From assembly GCA_001899175.1 (NCBI GenBank), contig MKVH01000024.1, forward strand, positions 620,001 through 684,000: a stretch of DNA of 64,000 nt, read 5' to 3'. The position numbers and the translations under genes were made by a program. The DNA is from Candidatus Kapaibacterium thiocyanatum (GTDB lineage Bacteria > Bacteroidota > Ignavibacteria > Kapaibacteriales > Kapaibacteriaceae). Shown piece after piece: positions 17,931 to 26,273 of the stretch (positions within the stretch are counted from its first letter, which is position 1; the number at the start of each line of letters is the position of its first letter). The notes under the pieces were generated by a model. The model saw only the letters and a program-made list of their open reading frames with translations. It was not told the DNA's origin and ran no database searches.

Positions 17931-19922
17931 TTACATCTCGTAGCGAATCGTGAAGAGCATGGACCTGCCCCACATCATGGGAATCGATCCGGTCGACGGC
18001 GAATGCGCCGTACCTCCGGCACTCGTCGACTGCAGCATCGTGACGTCCAGAAGGTTGCGTACGCCGATGGATGCACGGAAGAACGAAAGGATGACGGGCA
18101 GATCGGCCGTGACGTCGATCACCGTATAGGCGGCGATCGAACCGTTCGTCAGGGTGCCGTCTTCCTGCAGCTGGACCGTGGGTTGCGATCCGGTGACCTT
18201 TGCGAAGCCGTTCCAGCGTATGCCCACCCAGGGATCGGACCACGTGCATTGGAGGTTGCCTTCGGGCGACATCATCCAGGAGCTCATCGTACCCGTTTCG
18301 AACCGGCGCTGCGTACCGGTCAGCGCACCCGACAGTTTGATCTGGAGATCGGAGACGTCGACGACGACGTCGGTCCGCGCCATCATCGTACGCTGGCGTC
18401 CGATGTTCACGTACTGGTAGCGCGTCGCATCGACCTGTGCGAGCGTGATCTGGTCGCTGATGTCGTTGAACACGATCGACGGCCTGATCGACAGGAGGGC
18501 CCGTTCACCGGCAAGGCCGATGTCCATCGACATGCCGGCATGATGCGAATACTCCGCACGCAGGTTGTCGTTGCCGGTGATGTTGTGATTGATGTCGATG
18601 AATTCCATCGCCAGTTCACGCAGTGAGGGCGCCCGAAAGCCGCGCCCGTACTCCAACCGGAAGGTGACGTCATGCGACGCCGACCAGCGTACGTTCAATG
18701 CCGGCGTGAATGGTCCACCGTATCGGGAGTTGTAGACATAGCGAAGGCCCGGCTGTACGATCAGTTGCCGGATGGGTTGCCACTGTAGTGCGGTGAAAAG
18801 GCCCACGTCGACCATCGTGGCCCGACCCTGTGCGATCCTGTTACCCGTCACGACGTCGGACGTTCCTTCACCGCCGACTTCGAGTGCGAAAGCGTCGGAG
18901 AATGCCGGTGGGCGAAGCATCCATCGCGTCATGACCGTGCGCTGCGTATTCGTATCGCTCGATCCCGGTTGCATCGATGTCCGTTCCACGCCCGTCACAA
19001 GATCCTTGACGATGCCGATACGCATTCTGTCGAAGGTGGAGAAGCTCGTAAGGCCGGAAAGTTTCCATCCTTCCACGATATCGCCGAGCAGCGACACCGA
19101 GTGCTGCATGCGGCGCGTCGTCGTATGCTCGTCGATGGCCGACGTTCCGAAAGGCGAACGCGGTTCGCCGCGCGTGAGGATCAGATCGTTCCACCACGAA
19201 CCGTCGTATTTGAGCTGCATGGACGAGACGTTCAGACCGAATCCTGCATCGACGAGATACTGTTCGCGAGGCTTCCATTGGAACGAACGTTCGGCGATCG
19301 TACCCGGAGGATTCCAGCCCCGGAAGAGATTGCGGGTGAAGGAGCCGTGGACATCCACGTCGGAGACCATGCCGCGTACCGTCGTGCCTGCATTCCATGC
19401 GCCGACCGTTTCGTGCTGGCCGTATGCCGACACATGGAGCGAGTCCACCGCTCGTGCGGCAGTGATGATGTTGATCACACCGCCCAATGCATCGGTGCCG
19501 TACATGATGGACATCGGGCCTTCGACGATTTCGATGCGTTGTGCCCGTTGGACCGGTACCTGTGAAAGATCGATCGAACCATCCAGACGCCCGATCACGG
19601 GAACTCCGTCGACGAGGATCTTGACGTTGTTGCCCGAGATACCCCCGAGGCTCAGACCCGTACCCAGAGCCATGTCCTGCTGAAGGCGAATGCCCGATTC
19701 CTGTACCAGGACGTCGCGAAGCGTCACCGCCTGCTGTGCGCGAATGCGCTCCGCATCCACGATACGGACGCGATGGACGCTGCGGCTTATCGACGTCGGC
19801 AGCAGTTGTCCCGTCACCACGACCTCGTCGGCACGATACGAACGTATCGTATCGTGCCGGGCCGGGATCGAGTCTTGCTGCACTGCAAGCACGCTTGCTG
19901 CGATCAGCGAAAGAAGGATCAT
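17931..19922 (-). CDS. TonB-dependent outer-membrane receptor (heme, HmuR-like)
   Basis: 663 residues from the ATG at 19922, with a signal peptide (MILLSLIAASVLAVQQDS). The plug domain is clear: YRADEVVVTGQLL (TonB-box-like), VTLRDVLVQESGIRLQQD, ILVDGVPVIGR, IEIVEGPMSIMYGTDALGGVINIIT. A beta-barrel follows, ending in the outer-membrane signature MLFTIRYEM. YGRGFRAPSLRELAMEF and the downstream NITGNDNLRAEYS match heme/siderophore receptors. The ATG overlaps the stop of the preceding HmuY-like gene by four bases, and the lipoprotein gene follows after two bases, so all three are one operon. Heme as ligand is inferred from neighbours. Confidence 0.9.
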   Translation of the reverse strand: MILLSLIAASVLAVQQDSIPARHDTIRSYRADEVVVTGQLLPTSISRSVHRVRIVDAERIRAQQAVTLRDVLVQESGIRLQQDMALGTGLSLGGISGNNVKILVDGVPVIGRLDGSIDLSQVPVQRAQRIEIVEGPMSIMYGTDALGGVINIITAARAVDSLHVSAYGQHETVGAWNAGTTVRGMVSDVDVHGSFTRNLFRGWNPPGTIAERSFQWKPREQYLVDAGFGLNVSSMQLKYDGSWWNDLILTRGEPRSPFGTSAIDEHTTTRRMQHSVSLLGDIVEGWKLSGLTSFSTFDRMRIGIVKDLVTGVERTSMQPGSSDTNTQRTVMTRWMLRPPAFSDAFALEVGGEGTSDVVTGNRIAQGRATMVDVGLFTALQWQPIRQLIVQPGLRYVYNSRYGGPFTPALNVRWSASHDVTFRLEYGRGFRAPSLRELAMEFIDINHNITGNDNLRAEYSHHAGMSMDIGLAGERALLSIRPSIVFNDISDQITLAQVDATRYQYVNIGRQRTMMARTDVVVDVSDLQIKLSGALTGTQRRFETGTMSSWMMSPEGNLQCTWSDPWVGIRWNGFAKVTGSQPTVQLQEDGTLTNGSIAAYTVIDVTADLPVILSFFRASIGVRNLLDVTMLQSTSAGGTAHSPSTGSIPMMWGRSMLFTIRYEM

Positions 19923-21181
19923 CGTACGATGAAGGCTTGTGTCGTGATACCGAACGGACTTCGCACGACGGCGCGATACATGCCGTTGGCGAGCGTGGAC
20001 GTCGAAAGGACCGTCGAAGTAAGACCTGCTTCGATGGAGAGATTCACGACTTCGCGTCCCGTCGCATCCACGATGGAGCACGCAGCAGCCGACGGCAGAT
20101 CGGTCACGATGCGGACGCTGGAGCCATGATCGACCATCGACGGCATGAGGGCGAGGGACGTCCGGCCGTTGTCGTGTTCGGTGACGGACGTCGTGATTGC
20201 CTCCGTCGTGAACGACGTCGTTCCCGTACCTCCACCGCTGAATCGCGTCGGCTTGAAGACGACGATGTTGCCGCTCGCCCTGCGGACGATCCATGCGATG
20301 GAATCGCGGACGACGTAGACACCGCCCGTATAGGACTTCCAGGTGCTGCCGATGATCATCGCGGAACTGTCCCATGCCGGTTCGACGGGAAGGACAGGAT
20401 TCAGGGCGGCTTCGCCGGTGAGCCTGATGGCCGCTACACCGGGAGCCGTGAGGATGCCCGTCACCGGATAGTCCATCATGATCTGACCGTAGGGAATGGG
20501 TTCGACGTATCGGGTGAACGTGATGTCCCAGTCCGTGCGTGCCGGTTCACGATCGATGGTCTCATGTTCGGACAGCGATCGATAGATCAGGTTCTTCGTC
20601 GCGTAGTCCTTGCGGTTGATCGTGATCGTCTGCTCGTCCGTGCCGTCAAGGCCGGCATGGGTGACGGTGAAGACACCGCTCACGAGGCCGTCGACCCTGA
20701 TCTTGCGGACCGTGCCGTCGGGCAGGGTGATGACGAAGACGCGCTTGCCGACGACCGTATGCGTGATCATGCTGTAGCTGCCCCAGCCGAGGTCGAAGGG
20801 ATCGTTCTCGTCGCGGGTACGGCTGAAGGCGCCTTCCGACCAGTCCTTGGCATCGTTGTAGACGATGGGCCATGCACCGGAACCAGCCGTGTCGATGGTC
20901 GCCCAGTCTCCGACCGTCTTGCCGGGCACGCATTGCAGCTTCACGCCGGCGGCGCCGTTCGTGAGAATTGTGCCCGACGTGCCGGTCGTGGAGAAGGCGA
21001 TGTGCCAATTGGCATTCGATGAACGACCTCTTTCTCCCGATCCGAACTGATAGAAGACCTGATCGGCGTACTGCGCGCCCATCGAAACGGAATCGTGGGT
21101 TTCGGCCACCACGGGTACGGACCCGAGCAGGGCCAGCACTGCAATCGCCTTGGAAATCATGTAGTTGCGTACCATCGTCAT
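19919..21181 (-). CDS. HmuY-like heme-binding protein with T9SS C-terminal sorting domain
   Basis: 420 residues. Signal peptide (about 1-27), then a HmuY-like region (DWDITFTRYVEPIPYGQIMMDYPVTGIL ... STWKSYTGGVYVVRDSIAWIV) that parallels the lipoprotein two genes away. The last 80 or so residues (SLALMPSMVDHGSSVRI ... LANGMYRAVVRSPFGITTQAFIVR) form a type IX secretion sorting domain, so the protein should be exported across the outer membrane and anchored or released. The ATG at 21181 has AGGAG four bases upstream on the minus strand. It is the first gene of the heme operon. Confidence 0.8.
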   Translation of the reverse strand: MTMVRNYMISKAIAVLALLGSVPVVAETHDSVSMGAQYADQVFYQFGSGERGRSSNANWHIAFSTTGTSGTILTNGAAGVKLQCVPGKTVGDWATIDTAGSGAWPIVYNDAKDWSEGAFSRTRDENDPFDLGWGSYSMITHTVVGKRVFVITLPDGTVRKIRVDGLVSGVFTVTHAGLDGTDEQTITINRKDYATKNLIYRSLSEHETIDREPARTDWDITFTRYVEPIPYGQIMMDYPVTGILTAPGVAAIRLTGEAALNPVLPVEPAWDSSAMIIGSTWKSYTGGVYVVRDSIAWIVRRASGNIVVFKPTRFSGGGTGTTSFTTEAITTSVTEHDNGRTSLALMPSMVDHGSSVRIVTDLPSAAACSIVDATGREVVNLSIEAGLTSTVLSTSTLANGMYRAVVRSPFGITTQAFIVR

Positions 21182-21205
21182 TCACTCCTGTCGATTACGT
21201 ACAAT

Positions 21206-21213
21206 CGAAAATA
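21206..21213 (-). promoter_or_regulatory. -7-like promoter element (TATTTTCG) of the hmuY-receptor operon
   Basis: CGAAAATA on the + strand is TATTTTCG on the minus strand, 25 bases upstream of the start at 21181. Its expected -33 region falls inside the palindrome at 21227-21245. Confidence 0.4.
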
Positions 21214-21226
21214 TGGCTGAGCCCTT

Positions 21227-21245
21227 ATTTGGACTAAGTCTAAAT
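21227..21245. promoter_or_regulatory. Palindromic operator between the two heme operons
   Basis: A 19-bp odd palindrome centred on 21236 (ATTTGGACT-A-AGTCTAAAT) with eight of nine pairs; only 21231:21241 (G-T) breaks it. It lies between the divergent heme-uptake operons, overlapping the -33 region of the minus operon. Half-site TTAGAC resembles operators of DtxR/MntR-type metalloregulators. The 9-mer AATTTAGAC recurs in front of the Nramp gene at 49560-49568. No regulator gene of that family is in the window. Confidence 0.5.
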
Positions 21246-21323
21246 TAAGATATGTTGGTGAAATACGGTAACTTCGAATTCAGATCGAGAACGATTCATT
21301 ATCTGGCAGAAGGGATAGAGACT

Positions 21324-22370
21324 ATGGAACCAGCAAGCATCCGTGAGACATGGAATAGGATGCGTACGTCGGCACGCCCCCCGCGTGCACGGGACGCCGC
21401 CGCCCAGATGGGCATCAGCGAAGGGGAGCTTGTAGCTGCGCTGGTAGGAACCGAGAACGTGCGTCTGGACGTTTCGTGTCTGGACATCATGAAGGGGGCC
21501 GGGACCTTCGGCTATGTGATGGCGCTGACCCGTAACGAAGCCTGCGTCCACGAACGCAAGGGTATCTACAAGAATGTCTCCGGGTCTCCCGAACACGTCC
21601 TCGTCGTCGGCGCCGACATCGACCTCCGGATGTTTCCGCGTCATTGGGCCTATTCGTTCGCATGCGAAACCGAGTCGCCCCGCGGCACGCTGCGGAGCAT
21701 CCAGACGTTCGATGCTTCGGGTACGGCCGTCCACAAGATCTATCTGACGGAGACGAGCGACCTCGACGCCTACAGGAAGTTCGTGGAACAGTACCGTAGT
21801 GGTACGCAGGATGACGGTCTCGCCGTTCGCCCGGCTCCCGCGCCGCCCGTATCGTCCACCGATGTGGACGTCGAACGGTTCCGTGCCGACTGGCGCGCAC
21901 TGCGCGATACGCACGACTTCTTCCCGATGCTTCGCAAGCACCGTGTGACGCGCATCGCGGCCATGCATGCTGCCGGTGACGACCTCGCACGTTCCATTCC
22001 TCGCGAATCGATCACGACGATGCTGAATGCCGTGAGCGAACGCAATGCCGAAATCATGTGCTTCGTCGGCAACGATGGTGCGATCCAGATCCATTCCGGG
22101 CCTGCATCGAACATCATGGCGACGGGTCCGTGGATCAACGTGATGGATCCGCTCTGGAACCTTCACCTCAACCTCGATCGCGTACATACCGTATGGGCAG
22201 TCGAGAAGCCGTCCGACGACGGGCCGATCCACTCCATCGAAGCCTTCGCGGAGAACGGAGACTTCATCGTCCAGTTCTTCGGTAAGCGCAAGCCCGGCGT
22301 TCCCGAACGCGAGGACTGGGCATCGCTCTGGCAGGAACTGCGTCAGGCGGGAGAGGTGGTCAATGGCTGA
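21324..22370 (+). CDS. hmuS: Hemin-degrading/heme-trafficking protein HmuS (HemS/ChuS family)
   Basis: 348 residues from the ATG at 21324 (MEPASIRETWNRMRTSARP); AAGGG upstream supports it, although an in-frame ATG lies at 21252. The protein is a tandem duplication typical of HemS: the N half has RARDAAAQMGISEGELVAALVG and VMALTRNEACVHERKGIY, and the C half has VDVERFRADWRALRDTHDFFPMLRKHRVTRIAAM. HemS proteins bind heme in the cytoplasm and, in several bacteria, cleave it to release iron. First gene of the hmuSTUV operon; hmuT overlaps its end by eight bases. Confidence 0.88.
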   Translation: MEPASIRETWNRMRTSARPPRARDAAAQMGISEGELVAALVGTENVRLDVSCLDIMKGAGTFGYVMALTRNEACVHERKGIYKNVSGSPEHVLVVGADIDLRMFPRHWAYSFACETESPRGTLRSIQTFDASGTAVHKIYLTETSDLDAYRKFVEQYRSGTQDDGLAVRPAPAPPVSSTDVDVERFRADWRALRDTHDFFPMLRKHRVTRIAAMHAAGDDLARSIPRESITTMLNAVSERNAEIMCFVGNDGAIQIHSGPASNIMATGPWINVMDPLWNLHLNLDRVHTVWAVEKPSDDGPIHSIEAFAENGDFIVQFFGKRKPGVPEREDWASLWQELRQAGEVVNG

Positions 22371-23214
22371 TCGTATGGCCGCGATGCGCCGCCTGTGTCT
22401 GATCGCGATGATCATGACGATGGCCGTGTCGTCCCTTTCCGCGCAGCGTATCGTCTCCGTCGGCAGTGTCGTCACCGAGACGCTCTTCGCCCTCGGTCTC
22501 GGCAGGTACGTCGTCGGCGTCGACGTCACGAGTACGTATCCCGCTTCCGTGCATTCGCTCACGAATGTGGGATACTTCACGGCACTGTCGACCGAAGGAC
22601 TGCTGAGTCTGAAGCCTACGCACATCGTCGCCATCGGCGAAGCCGGTCCCCCGCACGTGATCGGACAACTCAAGGCGGCAGGGGTGAAGATCGTTACCGT
22701 CGAACGTCCCGAGACACTCGACGAAACCTGCCGCTGCATCGAAACCATCGGTGCATCGTTCGGTGCGGCGGCGAAAGCCAGGGAGCTCACGGCGAAGTTG
22801 CGTTCCGACATGACCGCCTTGTGGAAGGAAATCACCGCGAAGCCAGTCGGTAAACGTATCCTCTTCCTCTATCTGCGCGGCAAGAGCGTCACCTACATTT
22901 CCGGCAAGGGCACGGTGTCCGATGCGATGGTACAGTCCGTGGGAGCCACCAATGCCATCGATGCCAAGGGCAACATCGCCATCACGGCGGAGTCCGTGAT
23001 CGGCGCGAATCCCGACATCATCGTCGTCACAGAGCATGGCGCGGCGAGCGTCGGGGGAATGGATGGAGTGAGAGCCCTGCCCGGGGTGGCGGCCACCCGT
23101 GCCGGTAAGGCCGGGAAGATCGTCAAGGTCGACGATGCGTTGATGCTTACCTTCGGTCCGCGCCTTGCGGAAGGAACGAAGACGTTGTACGACCTGTTAC
23201 GGAACGCGCAATGA
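22363..23214 (+). CDS. hmuT: Hemin ABC transporter, periplasmic substrate-binding protein
   Basis: 283 residues. Signal peptide (MRRLCLIAMIMTMAVSSLSAQ within the first 28). Class III binding-protein fold: RIVSVGSVVTETLFALGLGRYVVGVDVTSTYP with the Tyr that ligates heme in HmuT, then VGYFTALSTEGLLSLKPTHIVAIGEAGPP. NPDIIVVTEHG and RAGKAGKIVKVDDALMLTFGPRLAEGTKTLYDLL are also typical. It ferries heme from the outer-membrane receptor to HmuUV. The start overlaps hmuS, and its stop overlaps hmuU (ATGA), so the genes are translationally coupled. Confidence 0.93.
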   Translation: MADRMAAMRRLCLIAMIMTMAVSSLSAQRIVSVGSVVTETLFALGLGRYVVGVDVTSTYPASVHSLTNVGYFTALSTEGLLSLKPTHIVAIGEAGPPHVIGQLKAAGVKIVTVERPETLDETCRCIETIGASFGAAAKARELTAKLRSDMTALWKEITAKPVGKRILFLYLRGKSVTYISGKGTVSDAMVQSVGATNAIDAKGNIAITAESVIGANPDIIVVTEHGAASVGGMDGVRALPGVAATRAGKAGKIVKVDDALMLTFGPRLAEGTKTLYDLLRNAQ

Positions 23215-24287
23215 CGACGGATGCGATGACGATGCCGGAGATGGTCATCATGCGCCGACGTGTGCGCAGGGCCGTCATGGTACTGACCGGACTCGCCGTC
23301 CTGCTGGCCGTGGCCTTCGTGATGGCCATCAGTCTTGGTGCCCTTCCTATTCCGGTTTCGGACGTCGTCGATACGTTGGTGGATGTCGTGACGGGTCGTT
23401 CAGCGAGCGACCCGTTGCATACCACCGTGATCCTGACGATACGTCTGCCCCGTGTGCTCGCATCGGCGGCGGCAGGCGTCATCCTCGCACTCAGCGGTGT
23501 CCTGCTGCAGGGACTATTCCGCAATCCGCTGGCCGACCCGGGACTGCTCGGTATCAGCAGTGGTGCCGCGAGCGGTGCGATGATCTTCATTCTGACGAGC
23601 GGTGGCACCGCACTCGCGGCCTCTGCATTCTCCCTTCCTGCCGCTGCCGCCATCGGTGGTCTCACTGCCGTCGTGCTGGTATGGCGTCTTGGAAGTATCG
23701 GCGGTACATCGTCGGTGTCGCTGATGATTCTCGCAGGCGTCGCCCTCAATGCCCTGCTCGGAGCCATCATCGGTTTCTGCAGTTACGTGGCGACGGAAGC
23801 ACAGCTCAAGAACATGTCCTTCTGGCTGCTCGGCAGTGTCGGTGCGGTGGATGCCACGATGGCCGGCATCATGTGCGTGATCGCCATCGTGAGTCTGATC
23901 TGTGCCCAACCGCTGGCCCGCGGTCTCCACGTCCTCGCTCTCGGAGAACGGGAAGCCGCCCATGCCGGTGTGCCCGTACGGCGTCTGACGACGAGCGTCA
24001 TCCTGCTCGTCGCCGCAGGTGTGGGAATCGTCGTGGCCTACTGTGGTCCGATCGGCTTCGTCGGTCTCGTCGTTCCTCATATCGTGCGCATGCTCATCGG
24101 ATCCGATCTGCGTACGGTGATACCGGGCTCGGCCCTTCTGGGCGCTACGCTGCTCATCGCATCGGACTGCCTGGCACGTACCATCGTCATCCCGCGCGAA
24201 CTGCCGATCGGAGTGGTAACGGCAGCGATCGGCGCGCCCTTCTTTCTCAGCCTGCTGATTCGTCAGCGCAGACGGGAGTTCGTATGA
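23211..24287 (+). CDS. hmuU: Hemin ABC transporter, permease (FecCD/BtuC family)
   Basis: 358 residues, about ten transmembrane segments. FecCD hallmarks: RLPRVLASAAAGVILALSGVLLQGLFRNPLADPGLLGISSGAASGA, the EREAAHAGVPVRRL coupling region, and AYCGPIGFVGLVVPHIVRMLIG. It forms the membrane channel for heme with the HmuV ATPase. Four-base overlaps with both hmuT and hmuV. Confidence 0.94.
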   Translation: MTTDAMTMPEMVIMRRRVRRAVMVLTGLAVLLAVAFVMAISLGALPIPVSDVVDTLVDVVTGRSASDPLHTTVILTIRLPRVLASAAAGVILALSGVLLQGLFRNPLADPGLLGISSGAASGAMIFILTSGGTALAASAFSLPAAAAIGGLTAVVLVWRLGSIGGTSSVSLMILAGVALNALLGAIIGFCSYVATEAQLKNMSFWLLGSVGAVDATMAGIMCVIAIVSLICAQPLARGLHVLALGEREAAHAGVPVRRLTTSVILLVAAGVGIVVAYCGPIGFVGLVVPHIVRMLIGSDLRTVIPGSALLGATLLIASDCLARTIVIPRELPIGVVTAAIGAPFFLSLLIRQRRREFV

Positions 24288-25057
24288 TCACAGCATCATC
24301 CATTGCCGTACGACGCAAAGACACCGCGATTCTCGACGGCGTTTCCCTCACGGCCGAACCCGGTACGATCACGATGATCATCGGGCCGAACGGTGCGGGA
24401 AAGAGTACGTTCCTGGGGGTTCTGGCGGGGGACGTCCGCCCTTCATCGGGTATGGTGGAAATGGGCGGTCGTGACATCCGGCAGTATCATCCGCGTGAGC
24501 TGGCTGCGTTGCGTGCGGTGGTACCCCAGCATACGGCCACGAACGTTCCGCTGCCCGTCATCGACGTCGTGCAGGGAATGGCCCAGTCCCGCTCGTGGTG
24601 GCGGGGAAACGGGGACTATGGAGCGATGGATATACTCGAACAGGTCGAGTTGCGACACAAGGCCTGCGATATGTTCTCCACGCTTTCGGGGGGAGAACGC
24701 CAGCTCGTCATGATCGCACGCGCGCTCCATCAACTGCGACAGGGAAAGTCGTCGAAGTCCGTGCTCCTGCTCGATGAGCCGACATCCGCCCTGGACCTCC
24801 GTCATCAGCGCATCGTCTATCGTCTGATGCGCGAAGCCGCCGATCTGCATTCGATGTCCGTCATCTGCGTATCGCACGACGTTCTCGCGTCGGCCGAACG
24901 GGCGGACCGCCTTCTGGTACTGGACAGGGGAACGTGTGCCTTCGTCGGCAGACCGGTCGACCTGGTAGGAACGGACCTGCTGACGGATCGCTTCGGCGTA
25001 CCGATCGAAGTGCAGCGCTACAACGAACTGCAGGTACGTCTCGCCCTCGTGGGGTGA
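24284..25057 (+). CDS. hmuV: Hemin ABC transporter, ATP-binding protein
   Basis: 257 residues from the ATG at 24284 that overlaps the hmuU stop; the open frame extends far upstream inside hmuU but is not coding there. Walker A is GPNGAGKST, the Q loop VVPQH, the signature LSGGERQ, Walker B VLLLDEPTSALD, and the switch His lies in CVSHD. A short insert after the signature (HQLRQGKSSKSV) is typical of HmuV. It powers heme import. Last gene of the operon; no terminator hairpin is seen downstream. Confidence 0.94.
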   Translation: MITASSIAVRRKDTAILDGVSLTAEPGTITMIIGPNGAGKSTFLGVLAGDVRPSSGMVEMGGRDIRQYHPRELAALRAVVPQHTATNVPLPVIDVVQGMAQSRSWWRGNGDYGAMDILEQVELRHKACDMFSTLSGGERQLVMIARALHQLRQGKSSKSVLLLDEPTSALDLRHQRIVYRLMREAADLHSMSVICVSHDVLASAERADRLLVLDRGTCAFVGRPVDLVGTDLLTDRFGVPIEVQRYNELQVRLALVG

Positions 25058-25178
25058 CTCCTCTGGCATCCTGTCACGATCGTATCGATGACTACATTGA
25101 CAGGCCAATGCCCACATGAAGAAGGACAACTGCTCTCACGATCAGCCGCCCTTCCATTCATCGGATGTGCATTAAAGC

Positions 25179-25517
25179 CTATGCCGATGCTTCCTTCTCA
25201 TGACCGGGAGAAAGCAGCATCTCCCAGAACAAGGGAGATGTAACACCGAGGATCACGAAGAACAAACTGCTTTCGATCCCCTCGTGTGTGCCACGAGGTA
25301 GTACCGTCGCCGACAGCACCGATACACCCAGGATGCCGGCCATGATCAGCATACGTACGAGAGGCTTGATGTCCCAACGCGGGACCAGCATGCTTGTCGC
25401 GATCGACGATACGACGGCTGCGATATAGGCAACACCAGGCATCTCGAAGCCCAGCATGTCGAGAATGCCAATCGTGAAAATCGACGATGCCAAAGGCTCA
25501 AACGTTCTGCGGTTCAT
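25179..25517 (-). CDS. Small hypothetical inner-membrane protein
   Basis: 112 residues from the ATG at 25517 (MNRRTFEPLASSIFTIGIL), which has AGGAAGA just upstream. Three or four hydrophobic segments: IFTIGILDMLGF, VAYIAAVVSSIATSMLVP, LVRMLIMAGILGVSVLSATVLP and LFFVILGVTSPLFWEMLL. The family is not recognised. It converges on hmuV and may simply be an accessory gene between the heme and potassium loci. Confidence 0.6.
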   Translation of the reverse strand: MNRRTFEPLASSIFTIGILDMLGFEMPGVAYIAAVVSSIATSMLVPRWDIKPLVRMLIMAGILGVSVLSATVLPRGTHEGIESSLFFVILGVTSPLFWEMLLSPGHEKEASA

Positions 25518-25791
25518 ATTCTTCCTGTCTTCATTGTTATCTCGCCACGATATGCAACATGGCTTCACAGTAGCGCGAACGGTGCATCGAACGATATGAA
25601 GATGCGGAATGTCCGGTCGTAACGCAATTGACGAATAGCACACGTAATTTATGAACGGGGAGCTCTATCTCCGTCAGGAGCTATTATGATGTAGTATCTA
25701 TGGATATCGAGAGGATGCTGCCATTGAATGCCCTTTCCGTCGTATTACTATGGGGCGTTGGATCGTTCACACAACGAGAAGCGAGATACAC

Positions 25792-26202
25792 ATGAACTTC
25801 ATTGGGTTCAGGATCGATCATACACAATTGATCGTCGGCGAGGACTTCTATGATCTTCACAACTACTATGTTTTTCGTAGCCTGACCTACGATGTCGTTG
25901 CGCGGATAGTGACGCTCGAATGGATCGTTTCCGTGGCGGATTATGTCCCGGAGGATTGCCCACGCGCGATCACCCTCATCATGTCGGACGTGTCATTCTT
26001 CGCCGCATCGCCACGCAACCCTGAACATGGTTATCGCGAGGATACTTGCCTTGGCTTGAGTCAGTTCGTCAGTGAGGACATCATACAGTCCTTCGGTGCG
26101 GATTTCGTAGGAGCCGACAGGCCACACTATATGTTCGATTTCATGTCCGACTTCATCCTGAGGGTCTATGCAGCCGAAGTCCATTGCAGAATCGAAGCGT
26201 AG
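25792..26202 (+). CDS. Hypothetical protein
   Basis: About 136 residues, acidic and aromatic-rich (MNFIGFRIDHTQLIVGEDFYDLHNYYVF), no signal peptide or membrane segment. Unlike most frames here it has a less GC-biased codon pattern, which may mark recent transfer. An in-frame ATG at 25750 is an alternative start without a visible ribosome site. I do not recognise the family. It ends 71 bases before the MerR-type regulator gene and may share its control region. Confidence 0.5.
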   Translation: MNFIGFRIDHTQLIVGEDFYDLHNYYVFRSLTYDVVARIVTLEWIVSVADYVPEDCPRAITLIMSDVSFFAASPRNPEHGYREDTCLGLSQFVSEDIIQSFGADFVGADRPHYMFDFMSDFILRVYAAEVHCRIEA

Positions 26203-26235
26203 TGTCTTTCCGGATCGGTGGCTTGAACGTTTCCC

Positions 26236-26268
26236 TTGACTCTCACGTAACGTCAGCCCCTATCTTCG
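26236..26268 (+). promoter_or_regulatory. MerR-type operator-promoter of the TipA-like gene
   Basis: TTGACT (26236-26241), a 19-base spacer, then TATCTT (26261-26266). The spacer holds the imperfect palindrome CTCACGT-A-ACGTCAG (26242-26256). A 19-base spacer with a central palindrome is the hallmark of promoters activated by MerR-family proteins, and CTCACGT-ACGTGAG-like sites are known for TipA-type members. The regulator's own ATG follows at 26274, so autoregulation is likely. Confidence 0.55.
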
Positions 26269-26273
26269 ATACC

